A stretch of 64,000 bases of DNA from Burkholderia latens (GTDB lineage Bacteria; Pseudomonadota; Gammaproteobacteria; Burkholderiales; Burkholderiaceae), in NCBI RefSeq assembly GCF_902499045.1, contig NZ_CABVPL010000007.1, positions 1 through 64,000 of the forward strand, in the 5' to 3' direction. Made by a program: the position numbers and the translations under genes. Shown piece by piece: positions 7,409 through 17,317 of the stretch. Numbering within the stretch: the stretch's first letter is position 1; each line of letters begins with the position of its first letter. The notes beneath the pieces were generated by a model that made no database searches, was not told the DNA's origin, and was given only the letters and a program-made list of their open reading frames with translations.

Positions 7409-9895
7409 TCATCGTTCGGTCTGACGCACCGCCGCATGCGGCTCGCCGGCGGGCTGGCACGCGACCGGAATCGGCGTGCCTTCGAGTTGAAGCTGGTTCG
7501 GCAAGGTATCCACCGTGCACAACGTGCGTTCGCCCGCGCGCACCGCGAGCGCGGATTTCGGCTGCACCTGCGTCAGGAACGCGGCGCCGCCCTCGCCGAC
7601 GATGCCGAGCTCCTTGCCGTTCGCCGCGTCCTGCACCGATGCGCCGAACGGCAGCGGCTTGCCGTCCGCGTCGGTCAGCGTCAGGTACAGGTTGCTGCCG
7701 CGCGCGGCCGAGAACTTCGCGAAGCCGATCGCGCCGTCGGTCAGCACCATCCGCTGGATCGGGTTCGACACCTGCACTTCGAGCGGCAGCTTCTCGACGT
7801 TGACGGTCGCGTCGTACACGTTGTACGGCGAGATCCCGTCGAGGACCGCGTAGCCGCGCGAATCGGTATGCGTGAGCGTGCCGGACAGCGGCACGCCGGG
7901 CACGTCGTCGGTCGACACCAGCAGGCGCGTATCGCCCGCGTTGCCGTTCGCGTGCGCGGACACGCCGTACTGCGTCGCGACGAACGAGCCGTCGAGCTCG
8001 AGCGACGCCGCCGCATACGCGTTGGCGAGCGTCGATGCCTGCGCGGTCAGCTGATACGTCGACGTGCGCTGGCGGAAGCTCGCGTTCGCCGACGCGCGGC
8101 CGTCCGTCGCGCCCGCGTTGATCTGGTAGGTGCGGCCGGCCGGGTCGTCGTAGATGTAGCCCGCGTTCGCGCTCGTGCTGCCGTTGCCGGTCGTCAGGTT
8201 CGACGTGACCGTGTGGCGGCCGCCGATCGGCAGCGTCGCCGTCACCGAGAACTGGTTGCCGCTCGCGCCCGCGCTCTGCGTGCGGAATGCCGACAGGCTG
8301 ACGTTCAGGTTGCGCAGTACGCCGAACGAGAACGCGCGCGTCAGCGTGAGGCCGACGCGCTGCTCCGATGCGCGCGCCCAGTAGGTCGTCTGGTCGTACG
8401 AGAAATAGGTCGACGTGTCGCCGAAGCGTTTCGACAGCGTCGCCGAGTAGCGCTGCTTGCTGTTCGCGAGTCCGTACGCGGTCGGGTCGCCCGAGAACTG
8501 CGCGAAGTTCGTGTACTCGCGCTCGGAGAAGCGATAGCCGAAAAAGCGCACGTCGGCGTCGAGCCCGTCGAAGTGCTTCGAATAGTTGATGCGGTACGAG
8601 TTGCCGTTGCGGGTCGCCCCGTTCCACCACAGCCGCGCGCGTGCGTGCGTGACGTCGGCCGACACCGCGCCGAACCTGCCGAAATCGCGGCCGACGCCGA
8701 GCGCGATCGACGTGTAGCCCGATGCGGCGATGAAGCCGCCGTACACCGTGACGTCGAACGGCAGCCCGTACGCCGCTTCGCCGAATCCGAAGAACGGCGT
8801 GATGCCGGCGCCGCCGAACTGCCGCGGCTTGCCGACGGCGGCCTTGTAGCGCAACTGCCCGGTGCGCGCGAGGAACGGCACCGCGGCCGTCGTCACCTGG
8901 AAGCGCTGCACGCTGCCGTCCTCTTCGTCGACCGTGACGTCGAGCGCGCCCTGCACGCTCGTGTTGATGTTCTGCAGCGCGAACGCGCCCGGCGACACGC
9001 GCGTCACGTACAGCACGCGGCCGGCCTGCGACACGGTCACGGTCGCGTTGGTCCGCGCGACGCCGGCGATCAGCGGCGCGTATCCGCGCAGCGACGGCGG
9101 CAGCATCCGGTCGTCGCTGCGGATCGACGCGCCCGTCAGCGCGAACGTGTCGAAGATGTCCGAGCTCAGGTAATCGTCGCCGAACGTCGCCGTCGACCGG
9201 ATCGACGGCAGCGCGCGGAACGCGTAAAGCCGGCTGAAGCGGAACGTGCGGTCCGCATACGCGCTGCTGCCCGCGTTCGACTGCGCCTGGAAGTCGCCGC
9301 GAAATCGCCATGCGCTCCAGTTCGCGCCGATCGTGCCGTACGCCTGGATCGCGTTCGTCTGTTCGCCGGCCGCGCCGAAGCTGCGGTTCGTGTTCGCGAT
9401 CACGCGATAGTCGAGCATCGCGCCCGGAATCCCGTCGGACCAGCGCTCCGGCGGCAGATACGTCGAATCGGTGAATTCGAGCGCGGCCTGCGGAATCGTG
9501 ATCTTGAGCCGCCCGTCGCTCTTCAGGTAGCGCACGGTCGCGCCCTCGATCGCGCCGAGATCGACGCAGCGTCCGCCCTGCAAGCGCGGCAGGTCCTTCG
9601 CGAGCGACGGCTTCAGCCCGAACTGCGCGACGAGCTCGGGCGCGACGCACGGCTTGCCCGCGCCCGAGCCGTCGAGCGCGACGAACTGGATCGCGTGCAG
9701 TCCGTAGAACAGGTCGTTGACCTGCACGTCGAGCATGTACTCGCCGGGCAGCGTGAAGTCGGGCTGCGAAAACTGCGACAGGTCGACGTTGCTGCCGCCG
9801 CCGATGTCGAGGAACGACGAATTGAATTCCGTCGCATGGCTCTGGCTGCCGACGACCAGCACGGAGACGCAAAGGAAGGAATGTCTGATTCGCAC
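7409..9895 (-). CDS. Outer-membrane fimbrial usher (FimD/PapC family)
   Basis: 828-residue usher forming the outer-membrane pore through which chaperone-bound pilins pass. After a signal peptide the N-terminal domain begins with ATEFNSSFLDIGGG and the family strand LPGEYMLDVQVN. The central barrel and plug region follow, with SYRINYSKHF and related barrel strands. The C-terminal domain ends in the Cys-containing AGERTLCTVD. Length is normal. The start is GTG at 9895, about 85 bases after the pilin stop. No frameshift is seen, so the system appears intact. Confidence 0.94.
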   Translation of the reverse strand: MRIRHSFLCVSVLVVGSQSHATEFNSSFLDIGGGSNVDLSQFSQPDFTLPGEYMLDVQVNDLFYGLHAIQFVALDGSGAGKPCVAPELVAQFGLKPSLAKDLPRLQGGRCVDLGAIEGATVRYLKSDGRLKITIPQAALEFTDSTYLPPERWSDGIPGAMLDYRVIANTNRSFGAAGEQTNAIQAYGTIGANWSAWRFRGDFQAQSNAGSSAYADRTFRFSRLYAFRALPSIRSTATFGDDYLSSDIFDTFALTGASIRSDDRMLPPSLRGYAPLIAGVARTNATVTVSQAGRVLYVTRVSPGAFALQNINTSVQGALDVTVDEEDGSVQRFQVTTAAVPFLARTGQLRYKAAVGKPRQFGGAGITPFFGFGEAAYGLPFDVTVYGGFIAASGYTSIALGVGRDFGRFGAVSADVTHARARLWWNGATRNGNSYRINYSKHFDGLDADVRFFGYRFSEREYTNFAQFSGDPTAYGLANSKQRYSATLSKRFGDTSTYFSYDQTTYWARASEQRVGLTLTRAFSFGVLRNLNVSLSAFRTQSAGASGNQFSVTATLPIGGRHTVTSNLTTGNGSTSANAGYIYDDPAGRTYQINAGATDGRASANASFRQRTSTYQLTAQASTLANAYAAASLELDGSFVATQYGVSAHANGNAGDTRLLVSTDDVPGVPLSGTLTHTDSRGYAVLDGISPYNVYDATVNVEKLPLEVQVSNPIQRMVLTDGAIGFAKFSAARGSNLYLTLTDADGKPLPFGASVQDAANGKELGIVGEGGAAFLTQVQPKSALAVRAGERTLCTVDTLPNQLQLEGTPIPVACQPAGEPHAAVRQTER

Positions 9896-9981
9896 GCGGC
9901 GCTACCGAATCCTGGGGGAAAAAGCGGAAAGGAAGGAGGAACGGAGAAAGGGTGCGCGCACCCCTTCTCCGGTACGGCCGC

Positions 9982-10494
9982 TTACTGGTAGCGGACCGTG
10001 AAGTTCGCGACGCCGTCGGCCGTACCCGGCGTCACGCCGGCTGCCGTCGCTTCGTACATCGCCGCGAAGCGTGCGATGTTCGTGCCGTTCTGCAGCACGG
10101 TCGGCGCCTTCTGCTCGGCGCCGTTGTCGAGGTATTCGCCCGACGCGGCCTGCAGGCGGATGCCGACGTTGGTTGCCGAGCCGATCGTCGCGAGCAGCTT
10201 CGGCTGGCCGGCGCTCGACGTGCCCGTGAACGTGAAGTACGCGTTCTGCGCGACGCTCGTGTCGCAGTCGGTCAGCTTGATGTCGAAGTTGGCCGGCGTG
10301 GACTTGTCGCCGGCCTGCTTGAACGTGTGCGTCGGCACCTTGCCGAGGTTCACGGTCTGGTTGACCGAGCCCGAATCGATGCCGCACGCGCCCGCGACGA
10401 TCTCGCCCGTGAAGTTGATCGTGCCGGTGCCGGCCGCGAATGCCGACGTGGACAGGGCTGCAAGTGCGACAGCGGTCAGGAGGGATTTATTCAT
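9982..10494 (-). CDS. Type-1 fimbrial major subunit
   Basis: 170-residue pilin. Signal peptide MNKSLLTAVALAALSTSAFA is followed by the N-terminal extension GTGTINFTGEIVAGACGID. Two cysteines (at ACG and TDCD) would form the pilin disulfide, and the C-terminal strand ends in the penultimate-Tyr motif FTVRYQ. As first gene of the operon it should be the abundant shaft subunit. The ATG at 10494 sits just after the start of a long AT-rich upstream region that probably contains the promoter. Confidence 0.93.
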   Translation of the reverse strand: MNKSLLTAVALAALSTSAFAAGTGTINFTGEIVAGACGIDSGSVNQTVNLGKVPTHTFKQAGDKSTPANFDIKLTDCDTSVAQNAYFTFTGTSSAGQPKLLATIGSATNVGIRLQAASGEYLDNGAEQKAPTVLQNGTNIARFAAMYEATAAGVTPGTADGVANFTVRYQ

Positions 10495-11350
10495 GACGTT
10501 TTCCGTGAGAATTGCAAAGGGAATGGACGACGTGGCGGATACAAAAGGCAGCGTGTGGTTGGCTCCCGTCCGTCACGAGGCGGCATTATCGAGATAGGGA
10601 TGAAAGTTTTGTGTAAATCATTGTTAAATCCAACATGACAATGTTCGATTCAGCATTGCTCAAGTCGACCGCTTCTCCGCCATTCCGAATACCGACATTT
10701 TCCTCCGCAGTCCTTTTCTATTCCGCGGAACCAATTGAAATTCAAAGACATTTTCGCCTGAGTCCTTTCGTTACGCCGCTCCTCCTTGCCGGTAAAGGCT
10801 TTCCGCGATTGCCCATTCAAAATGCCAAAACACTGTCCCATTTCGCCATCGTTGCCATACCGCAACGAAAACATTTGGCGATTTTCAACTGACAGGAAAT
10901 GAACCGACGATTTCCATCATTGACGATTTCGCGCGCAAACGATTGCGACGCACGAACAAACGTTTCACCGCGACATTGTGTCGCTGCATATTATTTACAA
11001 AGCGAGAATTAATCGATTCGTCAATTCAGGGTTAAAAAGCCGATATGATGCCGCGCGCGCCGGTGCATTCGCTGCACCGGCGCGACGACGCACACACCGC
11101 AATCCGGATGAAATCGAAAAGAAGAAAGTGCGGCACGATCAGCGCGCCGTGTGGCGACGCGTTCGGCCGCCGTGATGCGTGCCGGGCCGAAGGCAGTCCT
11201 TCGCCCGACAGCGAGAAGATACACGTACGTGACGACGATATGCGGACGCGCGCATCGTCGCCCTCCGCCGGCGTCCCAGCGGAACCGGCATCCATGGAAC
11301 GCAGCGGCGGCGCATCGCAAGGCGCGACCGCCGCCAGCGCACTCAACGGC
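10495..11350. other. Long AT-rich region upstream of the fimbrial operon
   Basis: About 850 bases without a convincing gene. The part from roughly 10590 to 11040 is clearly richer in A/T than anything around it, with many T and A runs. The rest is GC-rich sequence downstream of the efflux operon. Short open frames exist on both strands but lack ribosome sites. It probably holds the fimbrial promoter and binding sites for nucleoid proteins. No inverted repeats of a phase-variation switch were noticed. Confidence 0.6.
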
Positions 11351-12826
11351 TCATGCAGCCGGCTCCGCCGCGTCGGCCAACGTCCACCCGCCGCCCAGCG
11401 CACGATACAGCGCGATCGCGTTCGCGAGCTTCAACTGCTTGAGCCGGATCAGCTCCTGCCCCGACTCGTACGTGCTGCGCTGCGCGTCGAGCAATTCGAG
11501 ATACGTCGCGACGCCGCCCGCATAGCGGCGCTCGGCGAGCTTGAGCCGCGCGCCGTCGGCCGCGTACACGTCGTGTTGCGCCGCCAGCTGGCGCTCGATC
11601 CAGTCGCGCGCGGCGAAGGCGTCGGCCACTTCGCGGAACGCCGTCTGCACGGCCTTCTCGTATTCGGCGACCGCGATGTGCTTGCGCGCTTGCGCGACAT
11701 CGAGGTTCGCGCGATTGCGGCCGCCCGCGAAGAGCGGCAGCGTGATGCGCGGCGCGAACGTCCACACGCTCGTGCCGCCCGCGAACAGGCTCGAGAACGC
11801 GTCGCTGACCGAGCCGTACTCGGTCGTCAGCGCGATGCGCGGGAAGAACGCCGCGCGCGCGGCGCCGATCTGCGCATTCGCGGCCTTGAGCCGCGCCTCG
11901 GCCTGCCGGATGTCGGGCCGCCGTTCGAGCAGCGCGCTCGGCGCACCGGACGCGACCGGCGCAATCGCGAGGGCGAGCGCATCGAGCGCGGCGCCGTCTG
12001 CCGGCACGGTCCGCGCGAAATCGCCGGCGAGCAATTGCAGCGCGCGCACCGACTGCGCGTGTTCGCGCTGCAGCGCGGCCTGCGACGCGCGGGCGGACGC
12101 AACCAGCATCTCGGCCGAGCGCAGCTCGATCGCGTCGGTCGTGCCCGCTGCATAGCGGCGCTGCGTGAGCGACGCGATGCGCTCGCGTGCGTCGAGCGTA
12201 CGCTGCGCCAGCGCCAGTTGCTCGTGCAACGATCGTTCGGACACGTACGCCGCCGCGACTTCCGCGATCACGCCGATGCGTACCGTGCGCTGCGCGTCCG
12301 CCGTCGCGAAATACTCGGCGAGCGCCGCGTCCGACAGGTTGCGCACGCGGCCGAACAGGTCGAACTCGTACGCGCTGATGCCGACGCCCGCGCGATACAG
12401 CCCGCTCACCGCGCTCTCGCGCAGCACCGGGTCATACTGGCGCGCGCGCTCGTAGCCGAGGTTCGCGTCGACCGCCGGCATCAGGTCCGCGCGCTGCACG
12501 CCGTACAGCGCGCGCGCTTCGTCGAGCCGGCCGGCCGCGATCCGCAGGTCGCGATTGTTCGCGAGCGCCGCGTCGATCCACGCGCGCAGCGCCGGATCGG
12601 TGAAATACGCGCGCCAGTCGTCGAGCAGCGCGGCATCGGGCGCTGCAACGGCGGCTTCGGCGCCCTGCTCGGCTGGGCCATCGACGGGCGCATAACGCGC
12701 GGGCACCGGCGCCGCGGGCCGCTCGTAACGCGGCGCGAGCGAGCAGCCGGCGAGCGCGAACCCGAGCGCGGCGGCCAGCGCGAGCCGCACACCGCGCGCC
12801 GCGCGTGCATTCAACGCAAACATCAT
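11351..12826 (-). CDS. oprA: Outer-membrane efflux channel lipoprotein (OprM/NodT family)
   Basis: 491-residue outer-membrane factor of a tripartite RND pump. The lipobox FALAGC (Cys28) predicts a lipid-anchored N-terminus. Two repeated coiled-coil/barrel halves are visible; characteristic OMF segments include LAANNRDLRIA-type (ALANNRDLRIAAGRLDEARA), ERRPDIRQAEARLKAANAQI near residue 310, and RYAGGVATYLELLDAQRS near 440. The ATG at 12826 overlaps the stop of the pump gene (ATGA). The gene name comes from the amrAB-oprA arrangement with divergent tetR; a paralogue such as oprB cannot be fully excluded. Confidence 0.88.
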   Translation of the reverse strand: MMFALNARAARGVRLALAAALGFALAGCSLAPRYERPAAPVPARYAPVDGPAEQGAEAAVAAPDAALLDDWRAYFTDPALRAWIDAALANNRDLRIAAGRLDEARALYGVQRADLMPAVDANLGYERARQYDPVLRESAVSGLYRAGVGISAYEFDLFGRVRNLSDAALAEYFATADAQRTVRIGVIAEVAAAYVSERSLHEQLALAQRTLDARERIASLTQRRYAAGTTDAIELRSAEMLVASARASQAALQREHAQSVRALQLLAGDFARTVPADGAALDALALAIAPVASGAPSALLERRPDIRQAEARLKAANAQIGAARAAFFPRIALTTEYGSVSDAFSSLFAGGTSVWTFAPRITLPLFAGGRNRANLDVAQARKHIAVAEYEKAVQTAFREVADAFAARDWIERQLAAQHDVYAADGARLKLAERRYAGGVATYLELLDAQRSTYESGQELIRLKQLKLANAIALYRALGGGWTLADAAEPAA

Positions 12827-15800
12827 TGCGAACCCTCCATCGCCGCCGGCTGCGCCGCGCCGCGTCGGCGCGGGCCGACGTCGAACAGGCGGCCGACGAT
12901 CACGAAAAACAGCGGGACGAGGAACACCGCGAGCACCGTCGCCGTGATGACGCCGCCGAGCACGCCGGTGCCGATCGCGCGCTGCGCGCCGGACGCCGCG
13001 CCCGACGCGAACGCGAGCGGCAGCACGCCGACGCCGAACGCGAGCGACGTCATCACGATCGGCCGCAGCCGCAGGCGCGCGGCCTCGAGCGCCGCGTCGA
13101 CGAGCGACAGGCGCTGCGCGACCAGATCCTTCGCGACTTCGACGATCAGGATCGCGTTCTTCGCGGACAACCCGATCGTCGCGATCAGCCCGACCTTGAA
13201 ATAGATGTCGTTCGGCATCGCACGCAATGTGACGCCGAGCACCGCGCCGATCACGCCGAGCGGGACGACCAGCATCACCGCGAACGGAATCGACCAGCTT
13301 TCGTACAGCGCGGCGAGCGCGAGGAACACGACGAGCACCGACAGCGCGAACAGCATCGGCGCCTGCGCGCCCGACAGCCGCTCCTCGAACGACTGCCCCG
13401 ACCACGCATGACCGATGCCGGCCGGCAGCTTCGCGGCGAGCCGCTCGATCGCGCTCATCGCTTCGCCGCTGCTGTGCCCGGGCGCGGCCGAACCGTTGAT
13501 CGTGAACGACGGATAGCCGTTGTAGCGCGTGAGCTGCGGCGGCCCGAGCGTCCAGTGCAGCGTCGCGAACGCGGCGAGCGGCACCATCTCGCCGCGCGCG
13601 TTGCGCACGCGCAGCTTCTTCACGTCGTCCGCGTCGAGCCGGTGCCGTCCGTCGGCCTGCACGATCACGCGGCGCACCTGCGTGCCGTGCATGAAGTCGC
13701 CGATATAGTCGGAGCCGAACATCACCGCGAGCGTCGTGTTGATCTCGTCCATCGACACGCCGAGTGCCGACGCCTTCGCGCGATCGATGTCGAGCTTCAG
13801 CTGCGGCGCGTCCTGCGTGCCCGCGAACATCACGTCGGTGAGCGCGGGATCCTTGCCGGCCGCCGCGAGCAGCCGGTCGCGCGCGGCGCTGAATGCCGCG
13901 TAGTCGAGTCCGCCGCGGTTCTGCAGCCGGAAGTCGAAACCGCTCGTCGAACCGAGATCGGGCAGCGCCGGCGCGTTCATCGCGAACACCGTGGTGTTCG
14001 GCGTGCCCGCGAAGCGCTCGTTGACCCGCGCGACGATCGCCTGCACGTGATCGCGTTCCGCCGTGCGCGCTCTCCAGTTCTTCAGCGTGACGAAAATCAT
14101 CCCGCCGTTCGGCCCTTCGCCGTACAGATTGAAGCCGCCGAGCGCATACGTATAGGCGGTCGGCTCGTCGCGGCGGATCGCCGACTCGACGTCGCGCACG
14201 CTCTGCATCGTTTCGGCAAGCGGCGTGCCCTGCGGCCGGATCACCATCACCATGAAATTGCCCTGGTCCTCGTCGGGCAGGAACGCGGTCGGCAGCTGCG
14301 TGAGCATCAGCACTGCCGCCGCGGTCAGCGCACCGTACACGACGAGCCAGCGCAGCGGCTTCTTCAGCATCGCGCCGACGCGCGTCGCATAGCGTTGCGT
14401 CGAGCGCGCGACGAAGCGGTTGAACCAGCCGAAGAAGCCGCGCTTCTCGTGATGGTCGCCGGACACCGGCTTGAGCAGCGTCGCGCACAGCGCGGGCGTC
14501 AGCGACAGCGCGAGGAACGCCGAGAAGCCGATCGACACCGCGAGCGACAGCGCGAACTGCCGGTAGATGTTGCCCACCGCGCCGCCGAAGAACGCCATCG
14601 GCACGAACACCGACGTCAGCACGACCGTGATGCCGACGATCGCGCCGCTGATCTGCCGCATCGCCTTGACCGTCGCGTCGTACGGCGCGAGCCGCTCCTC
14701 GACCATCAGCCGCTCGACGTTCTCGACGACGACGATCGCATCGTCGACCAGGATGCCGATCGCGAGCACCATCCCGAACATCGTCAGCACGTTGATCGAG
14801 AACCCGGCCGCATACATCACGCCGAACGTGCCCGCGAGCGCGACCGGCACGACGAGCGTCGGGATCAGCGTCGCGCGCAAATTCTGCATGAACAGGAACA
14901 TCACCAGGAACACCAGCACGCCGGCCTCGATCAGCGTCGTGACGACCTTGTTCATCGACACGCGCACGAACGACGACGTCTCGTACGGGATCTGGTATTT
15001 CACGCCCGGCGGGAAATACGCGGACAGCTCGTCCATCGTCGCGCGGATGCGCTGCTCGGTGGCCACCGCGTTCGAGCCCGGCGCGAGCTTGATGCCCATC
15101 CCGGTCGCGACCTTGCCGTTCACGTACGACGGATAGTTGTAATCGTTGCCGCCGAATTCGATGCGCGCGACGTCGCGCAGGTAAAGCGCCGAACCGTCGG
15201 GCTGCGTGCGCAGCGCGATCGCGCCGAACTCCGCCGGCGTCTTCAGCGGCGCATCGGCGAACACGGTCGCGGCGATCGGCGCGCTGTCCGGCACCGCGCT
15301 GCGGCCGATGTCGCCGATCGTCACGCGCGCGTTGTGCGCGCGCACGGCCGACGCGATGTCCGACGCGGTCAGGCCGTGCCCGGCCATCTTCACCGGGTCG
15401 GGCCAGATCCGCATCGCATATTCGGCGCCCCAGAACTGCACGCGGCCGACGCCGTCGACGCGGCGCAGCGCCTGCACGACGTTCGCCGACGCATATTCGC
15501 CGAGCTGCACGTCGGTCATCCGGCCGTCGTCGGACGTCAGCGACACGACGAGCTGGATGTTGTCGGCGGCCTTCTCGACCTGGATGCCGTCGCGCCGCAC
15601 CGCCTCGGGTAGCCGCGCATCGACCGCCTTCAGCCGGTTCTGCACTTCGACGGCCGCGAGATCGGCGTTTACGCCCTGCCGGAACGTCAGGTACAGCGAC
15701 GCGGCGCCGGCGCTGCTCGTCGCGGACGTGTACAACAGCCCCGGCGCGCCGTTCATTTCGCGCTCGATCAGCGCGGTCACCGATTCCTCGACGACCTGCG

Positions 15801-15960
15801 CGGACGCGCCCGGATACGTCGCGTAGATGCTGACGACGGGCGGCGCGATGTCCGGGTACTGCGCGACCGGCAGCGCGCGAATCGCGAACGCGCCGCCGAG
15901 CATCATGAAGAGTGCGATCACCCACGCGAAGACGGGGCGATCGATGAAGAAACGTGCCAT
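12823..15960 (-). CDS. amrB: RND multidrug efflux pump inner-membrane subunit (AcrB/MexY family)
   Basis: 1045-residue proton-driven drug exporter of the HAE1 family, full length. The N-terminus ARFFIDRPVFAWVIALFMML is typical. The proton-relay aspartates lie in ILVDDAIVVVENVERL in TM4, the GFSAFLALSLTPALCATLL segment is present, and VGLIATIGLSAKNAILIVEV lies in the second half. Twelve TM helices and two large periplasmic loops are expected. AmrAB-OprA pumps export aminoglycosides and macrolides in Burkholderia; this substrate range is inferred from the homologous operon layout. It lies 18 bases downstream of amrA and overlaps oprA. Confidence 0.93.
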   Translation of the reverse strand: MARFFIDRPVFAWVIALFMMLGGAFAIRALPVAQYPDIAPPVVSIYATYPGASAQVVEESVTALIEREMNGAPGLLYTSATSSAGAASLYLTFRQGVNADLAAVEVQNRLKAVDARLPEAVRRDGIQVEKAADNIQLVVSLTSDDGRMTDVQLGEYASANVVQALRRVDGVGRVQFWGAEYAMRIWPDPVKMAGHGLTASDIASAVRAHNARVTIGDIGRSAVPDSAPIAATVFADAPLKTPAEFGAIALRTQPDGSALYLRDVARIEFGGNDYNYPSYVNGKVATGMGIKLAPGSNAVATEQRIRATMDELSAYFPPGVKYQIPYETSSFVRVSMNKVVTTLIEAGVLVFLVMFLFMQNLRATLIPTLVVPVALAGTFGVMYAAGFSINVLTMFGMVLAIGILVDDAIVVVENVERLMVEERLAPYDATVKAMRQISGAIVGITVVLTSVFVPMAFFGGAVGNIYRQFALSLAVSIGFSAFLALSLTPALCATLLKPVSGDHHEKRGFFGWFNRFVARSTQRYATRVGAMLKKPLRWLVVYGALTAAAVLMLTQLPTAFLPDEDQGNFMVMVIRPQGTPLAETMQSVRDVESAIRRDEPTAYTYALGGFNLYGEGPNGGMIFVTLKNWRARTAERDHVQAIVARVNERFAGTPNTTVFAMNAPALPDLGSTSGFDFRLQNRGGLDYAAFSAARDRLLAAAGKDPALTDVMFAGTQDAPQLKLDIDRAKASALGVSMDEINTTLAVMFGSDYIGDFMHGTQVRRVIVQADGRHRLDADDVKKLRVRNARGEMVPLAAFATLHWTLGPPQLTRYNGYPSFTINGSAAPGHSSGEAMSAIERLAAKLPAGIGHAWSGQSFEERLSGAQAPMLFALSVLVVFLALAALYESWSIPFAVMLVVPLGVIGAVLGVTLRAMPNDIYFKVGLIATIGLSAKNAILIVEVAKDLVAQRLSLVDAALEAARLRLRPIVMTSLAFGVGVLPLAFASGAASGAQRAIGTGVLGGVITATVLAVFLVPLFFVIVGRLFDVGPRRRGAAQPAAMEGSQ

Positions 15961-15978
15961 GTTGGTCGATTGAACCGG

Positions 15979-17166
15979 TCAGGTTTGACGGGCGGCCGCC
16001 TGCGATGCGGGCCGGGTCGGCGCTGAGCGCTCGACGGGCTTCACGGTGGTGTCGGGCGCGAATTGCGCGGCGTCGTCGACGATCACGCGCTCGCCGCCCG
16101 CGAGGCCGCGCGTGATGCGCCAGTCGCGGCCGCTCATCTGGTCCGCGACGACCTCGACGTCCGTCACCTTGCCGTTCGCGCCCACCACGCGCACCGACGT
16201 GCGATCGGCCGTACGCAGCAGCGCATCGCGCGGCACGAGGATCGCGCGCTGGTCGACGGCCGCGTCGAGCGCGATCCGCACGTACGCGCCCGGCAGCAAT
16301 TCGCGCTCGGGGTTCGGGAACAGCGCGCGCATCGCGACCGTGTCGGTGGTCGGATCGACCGCGAGATCGCTGAACAGCAGCTTGCCCTTCAGCGGATACG
16401 CGGTGCCGTCGGCGCGCAGCAGCGTCACCGTCACGTCGTGCTGTGCGATCCCCGTCGCACGCCCGCTCTTTACCGCGCGGCGCAATGCGTCGACGTCGGC
16501 CGCCGGCTGCGAGAAGTTCACGTAGATCGGATCGATCTGCTCGACCGTCGTGAGCGGCGTCGGCTGGTCCTGGCCGACGAGCGCGCCTTCGGTCACGAGC
16601 GCGCGCCGCGCGCGGCCCGAGATCGGCGCGGTGACGGTCGCATAGTCGAGCTGCAACTGCGCGCGCGCGAGCTCGGCTTTCGCGGAAGCAACGTCGGCCT
16701 TCGCCTGCGTATCGTCGGCGACGGCCTCGGTGTGATCGCGCTCGCTGACCGCGCGGTCGCGCACCAGGTCGTCGTAACGGCGGCGCTTGTCGCTCGCCGC
16801 GAGCGCAGCGGCCTGCGCCTTCGCAAGCGCGCCCTGCGCGGCGTCGCGCGCGGCCTTCAGCGGCGCGGGATCGATGCGAAACAGCACGGCGCCCTGCTTC
16901 ACTTCCTGCCCTTCGTCGTAAGTGCGTGCGGTCACGATGCCCGCGACCCGCGCGCGCACTTCCGCCTGTCGATACGCGTCGAGCCTGCCGGGCAACTCGA
17001 CAGTCATCGGCACGGCGGTCGGCCGCACGGTCACGACCGTCGCCTTCCGAACGGCGTCCGGCGTTTTGTCCGGTTCGCCGTTCCCGCATCCGGCCACGGC
17101 GAGCAGCGCCGCGAGCGCGAACGGCGCCAGCCGCGAGCGGCGCCACAGCGTGCGTTTGTTATTCAT
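15979..17166 (-). CDS. amrA: RND efflux periplasmic adaptor (membrane fusion protein)
   Basis: 395-residue MFP-family lipoprotein that links the inner-membrane pump to the outer-membrane channel. Lipobox LLAVAGC (Cys27). The lipoyl/barrel-sandwich halves flank a helical hairpin (AQGALAKAQAAALAASDKRR and following), then a beta-barrel domain (VNFSQPAADVDALRR). The ATG at 17166 has GAGGTC upstream and gives a normal signal peptide; the frame reading on to 17199 is not needed. Divergent from the tetR gene with the palindrome between them, which implies repression by that regulator. Confidence 0.92.
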   Translation of the reverse strand: MNNKRTLWRRSRLAPFALAALLAVAGCGNGEPDKTPDAVRKATVVTVRPTAVPMTVELPGRLDAYRQAEVRARVAGIVTARTYDEGQEVKQGAVLFRIDPAPLKAARDAAQGALAKAQAAALAASDKRRRYDDLVRDRAVSERDHTEAVADDTQAKADVASAKAELARAQLQLDYATVTAPISGRARRALVTEGALVGQDQPTPLTTVEQIDPIYVNFSQPAADVDALRRAVKSGRATGIAQHDVTVTLLRADGTAYPLKGKLLFSDLAVDPTTDTVAMRALFPNPERELLPGAYVRIALDAAVDQRAILVPRDALLRTADRTSVRVVGANGKVTDVEVVADQMSGRDWRITRGLAGGERVIVDDAAQFAPDTTVKPVERSAPTRPASQAAARQT

Positions 17167-17224
17167 GTTCTGACCTCGGATCGTTCGCCGCCGATACAAT
17201 GCGGCGGCTCAGGGTGGCCGATTA

Positions 17225-17244
17225 TAATCAGTCACGTCTGATTA
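17225..17244. promoter_or_regulatory. Candidate AmrR operator
   Basis: Perfect inverted repeat TAATCAG-N6-CTGATTA in the divergent gap between amrA and the TetR gene, 59 bases from amrA and 74 from the regulator. Seven-base arms around a six-base centre suit a TetR-family dimer. Confidence 0.65.
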
Positions 17245-17317
17245 AATATGGGCGTTTGCAACCGACTCGTCATACTGTCTCAATAAAACGACAGCGAACT
17301 GTAAGGAAATTCACGAC

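Noticed and set aside
7100-9991. 963-codon plus-strand frame over the fimbrial chaperone and usher
   Set aside because: It is antisense to a clear usher and has the Arg/Val/Ala-rich bias of a shadow frame.
10635-10892. 85-codon plus-strand frame in the AT-rich region
   Set aside because: No ribosome site, no recognisable sequence; located within the likely fimbrial promoter region.
11351-17146. Single 1931-codon minus-strand frame across the efflux operon
   Set aside because: Only its last 491 codons (OprA) are real; the rest is the out-of-frame reading of the pump and adaptor genes.
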